The notes: a model not told the origin generated them from the sequence alone. Numbered from the stretch's first letter, positions 14,169 through 23,817 are shown. The stretch is DNA of 50,172 bases from Deltaproteobacteria bacterium (GCA_006226375.1 SBHC01000013.1:1-50172), one strand, 5' to 3'. A program made the numbers and translations.

Positions 14169-16826
14169 ATGTGGCAACTGTTTGGGATGGATAAAAAACG
14201 AGTTTGGCTGGGAGCCATTGCCTGTTTATGGGCGGGAACGTTGTTGGCAGCGTGCAACCTTGCAGGATACGAATGCTACGACAACGCAGACTGCAAGACC
14301 GAGCAGGTGTGCGCCCAAGGATGGTGCAAAACCCCTGACCAAACCGTTCCAACGAGGCGCGAACCGCCTGTGTCACGGAGCGAATGCACCAACGGGGACC
14401 AACGCTCTTGTTCCACCGATGCTGCCACCAAGACTCCCAAAGGCATATGCCAAGCAGGCCAGCAAACGTGCAAGGATGGTGCGTGGGGAAGCTGCGAAGG
14501 GGAGGTGCTCCCAGCCACCGAAACCTGCAACCAGAAAGATGACGACTGCGATGGCTCTGTCGATGAAGATCTGGATTGTGGATGCGAACCCAAGGCGACG
14601 AAGCCTTGTTACACAGGTGCATCCGGTACGGAAGACAAGGGCATTTGCAAGGCGGGCCAGCAGACGTGCAACAGCAAACGTGAATGGGGAAGCTGCGAAG
14701 GTGAGGTGTTGCCCAAGACAGAGACCTGTGACAACACCGACGAAGATTGTGACGGTCAAGTCGACAATGTGGGTGGTCAGGCGCTTCGTCGCTCTTGCTA
14801 CACTGGACCACAGAGTACCGGAGGCCAAGGACGATGTGCCGCAGGTTCCCAAGTCTGCACCAACGGCGTGTGGGGAAGCTGCCAGGGCGAGACGCTCCCA
14901 CAACCAGAGCAATGTGACAACAAAATCGACGATGACTGCGACGGAACCGTTGACGAAGATTGTGAGAAACCCACAACGTGCATGCCCAACGCGTTGGCCG
15001 GGTACCTCAACGATCCGTTTACGACCATGGTCAAGCAGGTCGCCTGGACCGCTGACCAATCCAGGTTTGTGGGCGTCTCGGACCAAAGTTTGTTGGTCTG
15101 GACGTATCCCAACCTGCAATTTGAACGAGGCATTCTGGCGTCGCAAAACATTTCCAGCATGACGTTGAGTCCAGACAGTCAGTATGTGGCTGTGGCATTT
15201 GATTCCAACTACGTGGTGGAGGTCTTTGCTCTCCAAACAGGCAAGAAAGTGGCGACGCTGAAGGGACATGTTCAGCGGATCTCTTCCCTGTTGTTCACGC
15301 CAGACAGCAAAACATTGATCACGGCTTCGTCGATTGATCGTGACATCGTGCTTTGGGAGATGCCATCGGGCAAAAAGCTGAACAGCTTTAACCCTTACAA
15401 GAGCGACTCTGCTTTTATGTACGAGTTCATGAAGCTGGATGAGACAGGCACGTATCTGTTTGGCTTGTTCAAAACGCAGCCCAAGGTGTATGTCTGGAAC
15501 TTGAAAACAAAGAAGCTGAAGACTGTTATCAACAGCGGGTGTACCCGAGGGTTCGTCGGGTTGGGAGTCCGCAAGGATAAGCTCCTTCTGCTGTGCGGTC
15601 TGTTGACGCCACAAAAGGAAATGGCGATCGAACATTGGGATTGGAAGAACAACACCAAGAGCAAGTCTGTGACCTTTCAGTCCACCACATCGCACGATGC
15701 GATGTTCAGCCCGGACGGTTCGTTGGTGGCGTTGTTTGGCCTGTATTCGACCGAAACCGTGCTGCTGGATGTTGACACTGGAGCCAAAGTCGCGTCCTTC
15801 TCGACCATGGGAAGCTCTCGTTGGAACGCTGTGGGCCTTGGGTTCCGCGACGACAACAAAGAGGTGTTTACGTCGGGCTCCGATCAAAAGCTGTACCTTT
15901 GGGATGTGAACACGCAGCAGTCGAAGCCTGTGGCCTTGCCTACGTTCCAACGCCACACAGGACAGATGCTCTCGATGGTCGTTAGCCCCAAAGGTACGTA
16001 CGCTGCAACGTCGTCGTACAGCAAAACGGTCAAGCTTTGGAAGCTATCGGGACAGAGCAACAAGCCTGGAACCTTTGTTCGTGACTTTACGCTGGATGTG
16101 GGAACGTCGCGTGCGCTGGCGTTCAATGCCAAAGAGACCTTGCTGGCCGCTGCGGGCAACGATTACGTCGTGAAGGTATGGGACGTTGCGACTGGAAAGC
16201 TGGTCCACTCCTTCAAGAAACACTCCGGGCAAATCACCCATCTGGTCTTTCACCCGGACGGTAAACGCCTGTACTCCGGGTCGGATGGTGAGAAGGCTGT
16301 GATTGAGTGGTCCTTGGACAAAGACACCTTCAACCGGTACATCGCTCACCAAAACACGTTGGGGAGTGTGGACGTTCATCCCTCTGGAAAGTACCTGGCT
16401 GTGGGCCGCGAAGGAGCCGTCGATATCTACGACCTCGCGCAGAACAAGGTGACGCACACCTTGAACACGTCGTCGAAGTGGGTGTATGCGGTGCAGTTCC
16501 TCAAGGATCAGAAGCATCTGGTTGTGGGTCATGGAACCTACGATGTATGGGACTGGCAGGCCAAGACCAAGCTCCGTACCTTCGGCACTTACAGAGACTA
16601 TGTGGTGCGTATTCCCATTAGCCTGGATGAGTCCACCATCGCATCGTTCAACAGCACAGGCGCGACCTTGTTTGATGTCAAGAGCGGCAAGTCGATAGGT
16701 TCGTTGTCCAACATCGAAGTCTATCCCTACAAGATTGTGGCTGTGGCGATGGGCATGAAAGGCAACGACTTGTTCACGATTGCCAACCAGGGCAACATCA
16801 AAACCTGGGCCTGCCCTGTACCCTAA
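14169..16826 (+). CDS. WD40-repeat lipoprotein with MopE-like Cys/Asp repeats (1)
   Basis: An 885-residue predicted lipoprotein. The lipobox LLAAC gives a lipidated Cys at about residue 28. Three MopE/'metal-binding motif' repeats follow (about 75-270), each with a C-x5-DDDCDG-type Asp-rich loop and a WGSCEG segment. The rest is a WD40 beta-propeller region (about 290-885) with recurring SPDSQYVAVAF, ITASSIDRDIVLWE and LAAAGNDYVVKVWD strands. Such proteins are expected on the periplasmic or outer face of the envelope; WD40 propellers bind protein partners. Its paralogue follows 42 bases downstream, then sigma, anti-sigma and caspase genes on the same strand, so it may be a sensor or scaffold for that module (inference). 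Start: ATG 14169 with GGAAG upstream; ATG 14187 is also possible. Confidence 0.88.
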   Translation: MWQLFGMDKKRVWLGAIACLWAGTLLAACNLAGYECYDNADCKTEQVCAQGWCKTPDQTVPTRREPPVSRSECTNGDQRSCSTDAATKTPKGICQAGQQTCKDGAWGSCEGEVLPATETCNQKDDDCDGSVDEDLDCGCEPKATKPCYTGASGTEDKGICKAGQQTCNSKREWGSCEGEVLPKTETCDNTDEDCDGQVDNVGGQALRRSCYTGPQSTGGQGRCAAGSQVCTNGVWGSCQGETLPQPEQCDNKIDDDCDGTVDEDCEKPTTCMPNALAGYLNDPFTTMVKQVAWTADQSRFVGVSDQSLLVWTYPNLQFERGILASQNISSMTLSPDSQYVAVAFDSNYVVEVFALQTGKKVATLKGHVQRISSLLFTPDSKTLITASSIDRDIVLWEMPSGKKLNSFNPYKSDSAFMYEFMKLDETGTYLFGLFKTQPKVYVWNLKTKKLKTVINSGCTRGFVGLGVRKDKLLLLCGLLTPQKEMAIEHWDWKNNTKSKSVTFQSTTSHDAMFSPDGSLVALFGLYSTETVLLDVDTGAKVASFSTMGSSRWNAVGLGFRDDNKEVFTSGSDQKLYLWDVNTQQSKPVALPTFQRHTGQMLSMVVSPKGTYAATSSYSKTVKLWKLSGQSNKPGTFVRDFTLDVGTSRALAFNAKETLLAAAGNDYVVKVWDVATGKLVHSFKKHSGQITHLVFHPDGKRLYSGSDGEKAVIEWSLDKDTFNRYIAHQNTLGSVDVHPSGKYLAVGREGAVDIYDLAQNKVTHTLNTSSKWVYAVQFLKDQKHLVVGHGTYDVWDWQAKTKLRTFGTYRDYVVRIPISLDESTIASFNSTGATLFDVKSGKSIGSLSNIEVYPYKIVAVAMGMKGNDLFTIANQGNIKTWACPVP

Positions 16827-16868
16827 GACTTTGTTGGGCTGCTCCTGTTGAGGGAGTCGGAGGTTGCC

Positions 16869-18437
16869 TTGACGTTTTCGTTTGTTTCCACCTTTCTGAA
16901 CCGCTTGCCTTGGATCGGGATCCTTGCGTGCGCGTTGTTGGGAGCGCTGGTGGGCTGCGGGTTGCAAGGTTACGAATGCTTCGATGACAACGACTGTTCC
17001 GCCGCCAATCGCTGCTTGCAAGGTTGGTGTCGTCAACGTCCACCCGCCACGGTTCCTTCTCGTCGAACTCCTGTTCCCCCTCCTCTTGTCTCTCGGCAAG
17101 CGCCGGTCTACATTCCCCCGTTTTTACCGATATCCCAAGACTCTTCAATGTGCCAGCGTGGTGCCCAGCGGTCGTGCTTCTCCGGTCCCACAGGACTCTC
17201 TACAAAGGGCCCATGTCATGCTGGAGTACAACGTTGTCGTGATGGTCAGTGGGGGGCTTGTGAAGGTCAGGTCTTACCCCAAACCGAGATCTGTAACGGT
17301 CAAGACGATGACTGCGACGGTCTGGTGGATGAACGTTTGGGCTGTGGCTGTGTTCCTGGAATGAGCCGTCCTTGTTACACCGGTCCTGAAGGAACGAAAG
17401 GTGTGGGAGGCTGTGCTGCAGGTACACAAACCTGTGAAGCTACGAAAACATGGGGAGCTTGCCACGAGCAGCAGGTTCCCCAAACGGAAACCTGCAACGA
17501 GATCGATGACGACTGCGATGGAAAGGTCCAAGAGACCTGCCAGGCTTGCTTTTTGACTCGTGAAGTTCACCAACTGTCAGGTCATTCTGGTCCCATCCAG
17601 GCTTTGGCGTTTGGACCCCAAGAGCAGCTTTTGGCGACAGCATCGTCCGACAACAACGTCCACCTGTGGGACGTGAAGACCGGGCGGCTTATTACCAAGT
17701 TGGAAGGTCATGGTCATTCCGTGATGTCGGTGGAGTTCAACACAGCAGGTACACACCTGGTCACTGCGTCTCTCGACAACACGGTGCGGATCTGGTCGCT
17801 GCGAACTCGCAAAGTCGAACATGTCTTTCACAAGCACAACCGAGGCATTAACAGCGCACGCTTCGATCCAACGGGAGCCTTTGTGGTGTCGGCTGGTCGT
17901 GATGGAATGCTCTTGGTCTGGAATGTGACGAAGGGGACGCAGGTCCGCTCCTGGAAAGCCACCAAAGGTGAGCCCACGCAGCTTGCGTTTCATCCCCAAG
18001 GGAAACTTTGGGTGGTTGGGGACAACCTCGGCAATCTCCACGCTCGAACCTGGCCCGAAGGCAAACTTCTTCGCTCGTGGGAAGCCCACATCAAGGAGAT
18101 CCGACATCTACGCTTTCGTGAAGATGGACGGCGGCTAATGAGCGTCTCTCGCGACAACTCGTACAAGCTCTGGAATCCTTGGCAAGGCAGCCTTCTGCAT
18201 CTTCATCGGGAGCAATCTCGGACGTTGGAGTCTGCGACGTTTCGCCCTGGGAGTCGCCAGATTCTAACGGCGTGGCACTACTACATTCGGACCTGGCGAG
18301 AGGGAGAGAACCAAACCCTGGAGAGCTGGAGCGGAAACTCCCGACCGATCGTTCAGCTGGAGACGTCGCCCCAAGGAAACTGGCTTGCCAGCGTGGACGA
18401 AGGCAACATCATCAAGCTGTGGCAGTGCCCTCCGTAG
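16869..18437 (+). CDS. WD40-repeat lipoprotein with MopE-like Cys/Asp repeats (2)
   Basis: This 522-residue paralogue of the preceding gene has lipobox ALVGC and the same Cys-rich start after lipidation (GYECFDDNDC versus GYECYDNADC). Two MopE-like repeats (DDDCDGLVDE, DDDCDGKVQE) and a compact C-terminal WD40 propeller of about seven blades (residues 230-522; LSGHSGPIQALAFGP, LLATASSDNNVHLWD, LVTASLDNTVRIWS) follow. A TTG at 16869 preceded by GGAGG at 5 bases is the best start; the frame also opens at TTG 16848 without such a site. No terminator was seen before the sigma factor gene 52 bases downstream, which supports co-transcription. Confidence 0.87.
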   Translation: MTFSFVSTFLNRLPWIGILACALLGALVGCGLQGYECFDDNDCSAANRCLQGWCRQRPPATVPSRRTPVPPPLVSRQAPVYIPPFLPISQDSSMCQRGAQRSCFSGPTGLSTKGPCHAGVQRCRDGQWGACEGQVLPQTEICNGQDDDCDGLVDERLGCGCVPGMSRPCYTGPEGTKGVGGCAAGTQTCEATKTWGACHEQQVPQTETCNEIDDDCDGKVQETCQACFLTREVHQLSGHSGPIQALAFGPQEQLLATASSDNNVHLWDVKTGRLITKLEGHGHSVMSVEFNTAGTHLVTASLDNTVRIWSLRTRKVEHVFHKHNRGINSARFDPTGAFVVSAGRDGMLLVWNVTKGTQVRSWKATKGEPTQLAFHPQGKLWVVGDNLGNLHARTWPEGKLLRSWEAHIKEIRHLRFREDGRRLMSVSRDNSYKLWNPWQGSLLHLHREQSRTLESATFRPGSRQILTAWHYYIRTWREGENQTLESWSGNSRPIVQLETSPQGNWLASVDEGNIIKLWQCPP

Positions 18438-18489
18438 GCTTCTCTGGAATGGAAGTGTGAGCGGATGCTGAAGGTATGGGGATGATTTC

Positions 18490-18963
18490 TTGTTGGACTT
18501 TGATGCTTTTTTTCTTGTGCATTACCACCGCTTGTTGCGGCTTGTCATGAACATGGTAGGCGCGCAACAGGAGGCCGAAGATATCGTTCAGGAGGCGTTT
18601 TTGCGGTTGCACTCTCACCAAGACTCTATTGACGAAGGCAAACACAAAGCCTGGCTGTACCGCGTTGCTGTGAACCTCGGACACAACGCGCTGCTGCAAC
18701 GCAAGAGGCACCATCGCTGGAAAGAGAACGCATCGGTGCTGGATGAGATGGTCTCGTCTCCCACCCCTTCGGACGAGAAAGCTTTGGGCGTTCGTGAGGT
18801 TCTTTCGGAGCTTCCCGCGCGACAAGCCCAGCTTTTGTTTCTGTACACGGCCGGTCTTAGTTATGAGGAAATGGCTGAAACCCTGGAAGTTAAGACAGCC
18901 TCGCTGAGTCAACTTTTGCTTCGAGCCAAGAAGGCTTTCAAGAACCACTACGGAACGAGCTAA
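18490..18963 (+). CDS. ECF-type RNA polymerase sigma factor
   Basis: A 157-residue sigma70-family protein of ECF size, with region 2 (residues 5-72; AEDIVQEAFLRLH and KAWLYRVAVNLGHN) and region 4 (about 100-153; LSYEEMAETLEVKTASLSQLLLRAKKAF, helix-turn-helix for the -35 element). The frame contains no ATG early enough; it opens with tandem TTG codons at 18490 and 18493. The gene starts 17 bases before its anti-sigma factor, the normal layout for ECF pairs in which release of the sigma factor from a membrane anti-sigma switches on target genes. The downstream caspase gene is the likeliest co-regulated member. Confidence 0.9.
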   Translation: MLDFDAFFLVHYHRLLRLVMNMVGAQQEAEDIVQEAFLRLHSHQDSIDEGKHKAWLYRVAVNLGHNALLQRKRHHRWKENASVLDEMVSSPTPSDEKALGVREVLSELPARQAQLLFLYTAGLSYEEMAETLEVKTASLSQLLLRAKKAFKNHYGTS

Positions 18964-18979
18964 CCAAGGAACTGGACGG

Positions 18980-19918
18980 ATGGACACACATTCCAAAACC
19001 CCTGACCCAACAGCGCTGGAGATGGAGCAACTCCATGCTTTTGTGGACGGCGCTCTTGATGACGCATCCTCCGAGGCGATCGAGGAGCTGCGTCGCTCGG
19101 ACCACGCCCTGGACGACTCTCTTCGTGAGCTGGAGTCGCTCAACTGTTGGGTTCACAGCAAGATGCAACCTCTGGATCCAGGGTTGTCGCTCTCTTCCGA
19201 CGAAGCGGCCCAAGCGTTGAAACGCTTTCACAGCGCCCGCTCTCAGGTTGCGCAGGAGCCGACAACCGCGAAGGCAACGCAAGAATCTTCAAACGCGTGG
19301 TGGCTGGGCTGGCGTTGGAGCTTTGGGCTGGCAAGCTTGGCGCTTCTGCTGATGATCCCGATGAGTACGTCTTGGTGGGGTGGCTCTTCTTCTCACCACG
19401 GGGCTTCCTCCCGAGACCTGCTGCGGAAAGGAGCGCAGCCTGTTGTCCAGATGCTCCACGCATACCAGCGACAGGGAGCGGCCGTTAAGTCATGGGGGCC
19501 TGCTTCCTTTACGCAGGATGGTACACGTCTGGCTCCTGGAGATCTGGTGCAGTTTCGGTTCAAGCTCAAGCAGGACATGCACATCCTTGTTGTAAGCTTG
19601 AACGAACGCGGAGAGGTGTTTCCTTTTGTGCCGCTGCAAGGAACACAAAGCACTCATGTGACTGCGGGAGTTCATTTGTTTCCCAAACACCAACGCTCGT
19701 TGGAACTCGACGACACTATCGGATACGAGAGGTTCTTCTTGCTCTCCTCCACGAAGCCTTTCTTGCTCCGTCAGGTGAAAAAAACGTTGCTTCGTCAGTG
19801 GAGTGAACAAGGACGCAACCTGACACAATGGAAACCCAGAGATAACCCCTGGTTTGTGGAGACGGTGCTTGTTCGCAAGGTTGTTCTTCAGGCTGTGCAG
19901 CAGCGGAGGCTCCCATGA
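18980..19918 (+). CDS. Single-pass anti-sigma factor with DUF4384-like extracytoplasmic domain
   Basis: This 312-residue protein has a cytoplasmic N-terminus (1-100) opening with LHAFVDGALDDASSEAIEEL, the helical pattern of anti-sigma factors, although the zinc-binding HxxxCxxC motif is absent. One membrane segment follows (about 115-132, FGLASLALLLMIPM). The extracytoplasmic domain (about 190-275) has GDLVQFRFKLKQDMHILVVS and GEVFPFVPL, which resembles DUF4384, a beta-rich domain often found beside caspase-like proteases. Role inferred: sequester the adjacent sigma factor until an envelope signal arrives. Its stop overlaps the caspase start (ATGA), implying translational coupling. AAGGA lies 9 bases before the ATG. 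Confidence 0.82.
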   Translation: MDTHSKTPDPTALEMEQLHAFVDGALDDASSEAIEELRRSDHALDDSLRELESLNCWVHSKMQPLDPGLSLSSDEAAQALKRFHSARSQVAQEPTTAKATQESSNAWWLGWRWSFGLASLALLLMIPMSTSWWGGSSSHHGASSRDLLRKGAQPVVQMLHAYQRQGAAVKSWGPASFTQDGTRLAPGDLVQFRFKLKQDMHILVVSLNERGEVFPFVPLQGTQSTHVTAGVHLFPKHQRSLELDDTIGYERFFLLSSTKPFLLRQVKKTLLRQWSEQGRNLTQWKPRDNPWFVETVLVRKVVLQAVQQRRLP

Positions 19919-21471
19919 ATCGTTGGTTTTGGGGCGTTCTGCTGTGTTGCATCCTTGGTTCGGTGAGCCGACAGGCCGAAGCCAAAGACGCGCGTTTTGC
20001 GTTGCTGGTGGGGAACGAACAAGGCTGGAAAGGGGACCCTCGCTTGCGCTATGCCATCCGTGGCGACCTTCTTCCGATGGCGCAACGTCTGCGTCAGGTC
20101 GGTTTTCGTGTGAAGGTGCTCCGCAACCCCAACGCGGCGCAAGTGAGGGCCATTCTTGCCAAGATTCAGCTTCGGGCGCGCCAACAAAAGAACAACATCA
20201 CGACGTTTCTGTTTTATTACTCGGGCCATGCTGACCGAAAGTTCTTTCACATGGGTCCGAGCAAAAAGAAGCCACTTAGCTACAAGGAGTTTGTGGGCTT
20301 CCTTCGAAAGTTACCGGTGCAACGTCGGATCGCCTTCTTTGATGCTTGCTTCAGCGGCGAGATCATCCGGCAATTCGGCAGCTTGACACGTTACAAAGAG
20401 ATGGTGCGGAAAGGTGCACGTGGATACCAACCTGTGGATATCAGCAAAACTATCTTTCATCGTGGGGACGAGAGCGGGTTGCAGGTGATTAGCTCCAGCC
20501 TGGACTACTCTTGGGAGTCCAAGAGGTACAAAGCTTCGGTGTTTACTCACCACCTGCTACGTGGCTTGCAAGGACCAGCCGACCGTGACCGTGATGGCAA
20601 GATCTCCGTGAACGAGCTGTTTAACTTTGTCAGCGACCAGATGGTTCGTGACATCCGACAAAAGCCCCAAATGTTCGGTGTGATCCAACGTTCTCGGGCG
20701 TATGCGTTGGCGCCAGCGTACCAAAGCCAGCTTCACATCGACTCCAACGTGGTGGGCACCTTGCATGTGTCGGTGGCCAACTTTGTGTGGAAGCAAAAGA
20801 AACAACGTCGTCGTCCGCTTCGGCTGTCTGTGGTCCACGGTTGGGGAACCGTTGAGCTGCGGAAGGGAAATCAATGTTGGCAGCAACGTGTGTTTTTGCC
20901 GAAGGGCGGGGCGGGTCGTCTGGCGCGTGAGTGGGTGACTCGACCGTGCCGACTTTTGGCGACGCAACGCAAAGGTACGGTCACACTTCCTGCGCAGGTG
21001 GCCGAACCTCCATCCCAAACCAACCTGGATCTGGAAATCTCCGGCGGGGTGTGGAGCTCTGCGTTGGCTGGAGCCATGCCGATGGTCGGAGGAGAAATCG
21101 GTCTTCGCTGGACGTACGTTTCTGTGTTTTTGGAAGCCTGGGGGAACCAGCACTCGTTCCTCAACCAACGACCCAGCCAGCTCTTAAGCGGCTTGCGAGT
21201 GGAAGGTGGGTACGCTCGTTCCTGGGGAGCCTGGCAGTTGTTTGCCGGAGGCTATGTCGGTGCCAGCCTGTTGTTCCAAGATCTCGGACAGCCCGACCGA
21301 TTGGGGCTGCTGTTTCGCTACGGATTAAGCGTGGTTCCTCGCTTTCAAATTAACGAGCGCTGGGGCATGACTCTTCGAGCCCAAGTTGGCTTCGCGGTCG
21401 GATCGTTTGGCGGCGTCTTGCAGAACATCTTGGATGGCGGCGTTCGTCTTGGTCTTTTGTATCGGTTGTAA
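19915..21471 (+). CDS. Secreted caspase-like protease fused to a C-terminal outer-membrane-type barrel
   Basis: A 518-residue protein. A signal peptide is followed by a caspase-fold (peptidase C14-like) domain from about residue 25 to 260. The catalytic dyad is readable: H105 in FYYSGHAD and C145 in FFDACFSG; the later DRDGKISVNELFNFV segment is common in bacterial caspase homologues. A beta-rich linker leads to about 150 C-terminal residues (LDLEISGGVWSS, GEIGLRWTYVSVFLEAW, LLSGLRVEGGYARSW ... LGLLYRL) with alternating strands that look like an outer-membrane barrel. Known: caspase homologues cleave after Arg/Lys or Asp and appear in stress and cell-death systems. Inferred: the protease domain sits in the periplasm, tethered to the outer membrane. 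It overlaps the anti-sigma gene by 4 bases. Confidence 0.85.
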   Translation: MNRWFWGVLLCCILGSVSRQAEAKDARFALLVGNEQGWKGDPRLRYAIRGDLLPMAQRLRQVGFRVKVLRNPNAAQVRAILAKIQLRARQQKNNITTFLFYYSGHADRKFFHMGPSKKKPLSYKEFVGFLRKLPVQRRIAFFDACFSGEIIRQFGSLTRYKEMVRKGARGYQPVDISKTIFHRGDESGLQVISSSLDYSWESKRYKASVFTHHLLRGLQGPADRDRDGKISVNELFNFVSDQMVRDIRQKPQMFGVIQRSRAYALAPAYQSQLHIDSNVVGTLHVSVANFVWKQKKQRRRPLRLSVVHGWGTVELRKGNQCWQQRVFLPKGGAGRLAREWVTRPCRLLATQRKGTVTLPAQVAEPPSQTNLDLEISGGVWSSALAGAMPMVGGEIGLRWTYVSVFLEAWGNQHSFLNQRPSQLLSGLRVEGGYARSWGAWQLFAGGYVGASLLFQDLGQPDRLGLLFRYGLSVVPRFQINERWGMTLRAQVGFAVGSFGGVLQNILDGGVRLGLLYRL

Positions 21472-21663
21472 CTACCCAACACCCATTCGAAGTTACCTAC
21501 ATCTCGTACATACCTTCCCTCTTTGCTCCTCTTGATTTGTTTTTGTTACGTCTCATCATCGCGCTTCAAAAAAGAACGAGTCTTTGTCAACCTTGGGGTG
21601 GGGGTTGTGTGTCAATGAGAACACGAGTGTCTTGTTGGCTTCATTATTTGATCGAGGTTGTGG

Positions 21664-23817
21664 ATGATGAAAAAATACCCCACACGTGCGTCTTTTGGGA
21701 TGGTTGTTGGCGTTGTTGTTTTGGCGATGGTTTGCGGTTTGCGTTGCGGTGAGATGAATGTGCAAGAGCCTGCTTTGGAAGCTTCGGCGGAGTCGGCAGG
21801 GGCGCAAGAGAAAGGGGCACTGGAGGCGACCTCCCAAGAAAAGATCAACGAGGTGGGGCCTCCAGACGGTGGCGGTTCTTCACCGGAATCATCCGTCGAA
21901 ACCGCTCCTGAAGTTTCAAACGAAGCGACATCCGACGGAGCTGCCAAGGCACTGACCCACAAGCGTCCTTGGAGTCCGGTTGTGTTGAAGGGGTCACGGC
22001 TGATGCGCTTGCAGGGCATTCCTGTCGATGCGTTGGTTGCCTTTCGATACGATGGCTCCCAACAACAGTGGGTCCAAATACCCGTACAGGTCGATGAGCG
22101 GAAGGTGATGGAGTACTACGAGATCTACAACAAGGTGACCAACTGCCCCCACAACTTCTACTTGAAAGGGCCAAGCTTTAAGAATCTCGTGTACGCAGAC
22201 AAAGACACACACACCGGAGCAGACACAGACCCCAACCTCGACGCTGATGACGAGGTTGTTGTGATGTTTCGTGACGCTGGGGAGCAGGCATCGTCCTTTT
22301 CCTTACCCAAAGGAGCGGTCGCAGGTACCGGCGTCGAGCTTGCGATACAAGATCCCATGACTCCCTCTCAGAAAGCCTACGTCTACTTTTTTCGACAGGA
22401 TGGTTCGTTGCAAGCCAGCGCTGGCAAGAAGTACGTTGAATACAAATTTGGCCTCAAGTCCGGCGATTACAAAACAACCTACCAACACTGTGGCAATCGT
22501 TCGACAGCCCAGCCCGCCAACCCAGAGGACTCCTCCATCACCACTCCCTATTACACCCGGCACTTCTCCGACCGATGGATCAGCGATGGGTTCTCCATTC
22601 TCGCACCTTTGGGCACAGGCGTGGATCTTTTGGACATGCACAAGGCGTTGTACGGCCCTGGGATTTGCTCGCGAAGTGTGATCACTTTTAGCTCCCACGA
22701 AGGCGCGTTTGTTGCAAACATCAGCGGACCTGTTCGTGCGATACGTTCGTACATTGGGGCGAACAGCGGACCTCTTGTTCAAAGACAGCATTTCTTTTAC
22801 GAACGACGGGAAGACATGGTCACTCATCTGCGGGTGCACACTCTTGGAAAGCTTATGTTTGGAACAGATTATAGCTCGGAGGCCAAGGGAATGCGCTACG
22901 CAAACAACCTGAATCCTGACGGCGTTACCATCGATGGCAGGGAAGACAGCCCAACTTCGGGGGCGCTGCAATGGGAATACATCCAGGGTCAGCAAGGCAA
23001 CCTCCTGCACCTCTTCTCTCTGGACACCGACCTAAAGTTAAACCCTGTCACCTACTTTCTCGATCAGGCCCCTGCTTCCACGACCCAGTGTTCAGGCGAC
23101 TCCGATGCATACGGATTTAGCGCGGTTTGGGTCAACCAGGAGATTGGAAACACAGACCCTCGCCGTGGGACCTCAGGGGAAAAGGTCGCTACCTTTGTGA
23201 TGCACAATACGTTTCTTGTGGAAGAGAAGAGCCTGGATCCTCAACTCGCAACTCTGCGCTACCAACAAACCCAACAACCACTCCAGGTGTCTCTGGCTAC
23301 CGTTGATGCAAAAGGACGTGGACCTGTGTGTGGGGATGGTTCCTGTGAGTCAACGGAAACAGCGACCTCTTGTGCTGTGGATTGTTCCAAGACTGTGTGT
23401 GGGAACGGTGTATGCGAGGATGGAGAAACTGCCGAAACTTGTCGGAACGACTGCAAACCTTCAACCTGCGGAAACGCCAAGTGTGACACCAACGAGGACC
23501 AACAAAACTGTCCCGAAGACTGCAAACCTCAAACCAACTGTGGAGACGGTGTCTGCGATGCTTTTGAAACCGCAGACACCTGTGCTCAAGACTGCAGCCC
23601 CGGCGCAAAGCTTCTGGCATGTTTGCGAAGCAAGTGCGCTCAGGATGTCTCAACGTGTCAAAAAGACTCCGACTGCGTCGCGATCTACCAATGCTTCATC
23701 CGCTGCAAAGACTCGCAGCAACAGTGCTTGTCCGGTTGCTCTCAGAACAAGTCCGCTGCGACAACGCAACGGTTCCAAAGCCTCTTGTCTTGCGGGAAAA
23801 CCCAACAGTGTTGGTAG
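21664..23817 (+). CDS. Large exported protein with Cys-rich C-terminal repeats
   Basis: This 717-residue envelope protein begins with a membrane-targeting sequence (FGMVVGVVVLAMVCGLRC) that could be a signal peptide or an atypical lipobox. A low-complexity Glu/Ser/Ala linker follows to about residue 100, then a 400-residue beta-rich region I do not recognise (it holds aspartate-rich DTDPNLDADDEV near residue 188). Finally there are four repeats of the form CGxGxCDxxETxxTCxxDC (about 555-645; CGDGSCESTE, CGNGVCEDGE, CGNAKCDTNE, CGDGVCDAFE) and a Cys-rich end. Such CGNGVCE repeats are common in secreted myxobacterial proteins and are probably disulfide-bonded. The ATG at 21664 follows GAGG at 6 bases. 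It is separated from the caspase gene by 190 bases. Confidence 0.7.
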   Translation: MMKKYPTRASFGMVVGVVVLAMVCGLRCGEMNVQEPALEASAESAGAQEKGALEATSQEKINEVGPPDGGGSSPESSVETAPEVSNEATSDGAAKALTHKRPWSPVVLKGSRLMRLQGIPVDALVAFRYDGSQQQWVQIPVQVDERKVMEYYEIYNKVTNCPHNFYLKGPSFKNLVYADKDTHTGADTDPNLDADDEVVVMFRDAGEQASSFSLPKGAVAGTGVELAIQDPMTPSQKAYVYFFRQDGSLQASAGKKYVEYKFGLKSGDYKTTYQHCGNRSTAQPANPEDSSITTPYYTRHFSDRWISDGFSILAPLGTGVDLLDMHKALYGPGICSRSVITFSSHEGAFVANISGPVRAIRSYIGANSGPLVQRQHFFYERREDMVTHLRVHTLGKLMFGTDYSSEAKGMRYANNLNPDGVTIDGREDSPTSGALQWEYIQGQQGNLLHLFSLDTDLKLNPVTYFLDQAPASTTQCSGDSDAYGFSAVWVNQEIGNTDPRRGTSGEKVATFVMHNTFLVEEKSLDPQLATLRYQQTQQPLQVSLATVDAKGRGPVCGDGSCESTETATSCAVDCSKTVCGNGVCEDGETAETCRNDCKPSTCGNAKCDTNEDQQNCPEDCKPQTNCGDGVCDAFETADTCAQDCSPGAKLLACLRSKCAQDVSTCQKDSDCVAIYQCFIRCKDSQQQCLSGCSQNKSAATTQRFQSLLSCGKTQQCW

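Noticed and set aside
14373-15956. 527-codon minus-strand frame
   Set aside because: Antisense of the WD40 lipoprotein gene, whose lipobox, MopE-like and WD40 motifs are unambiguous.
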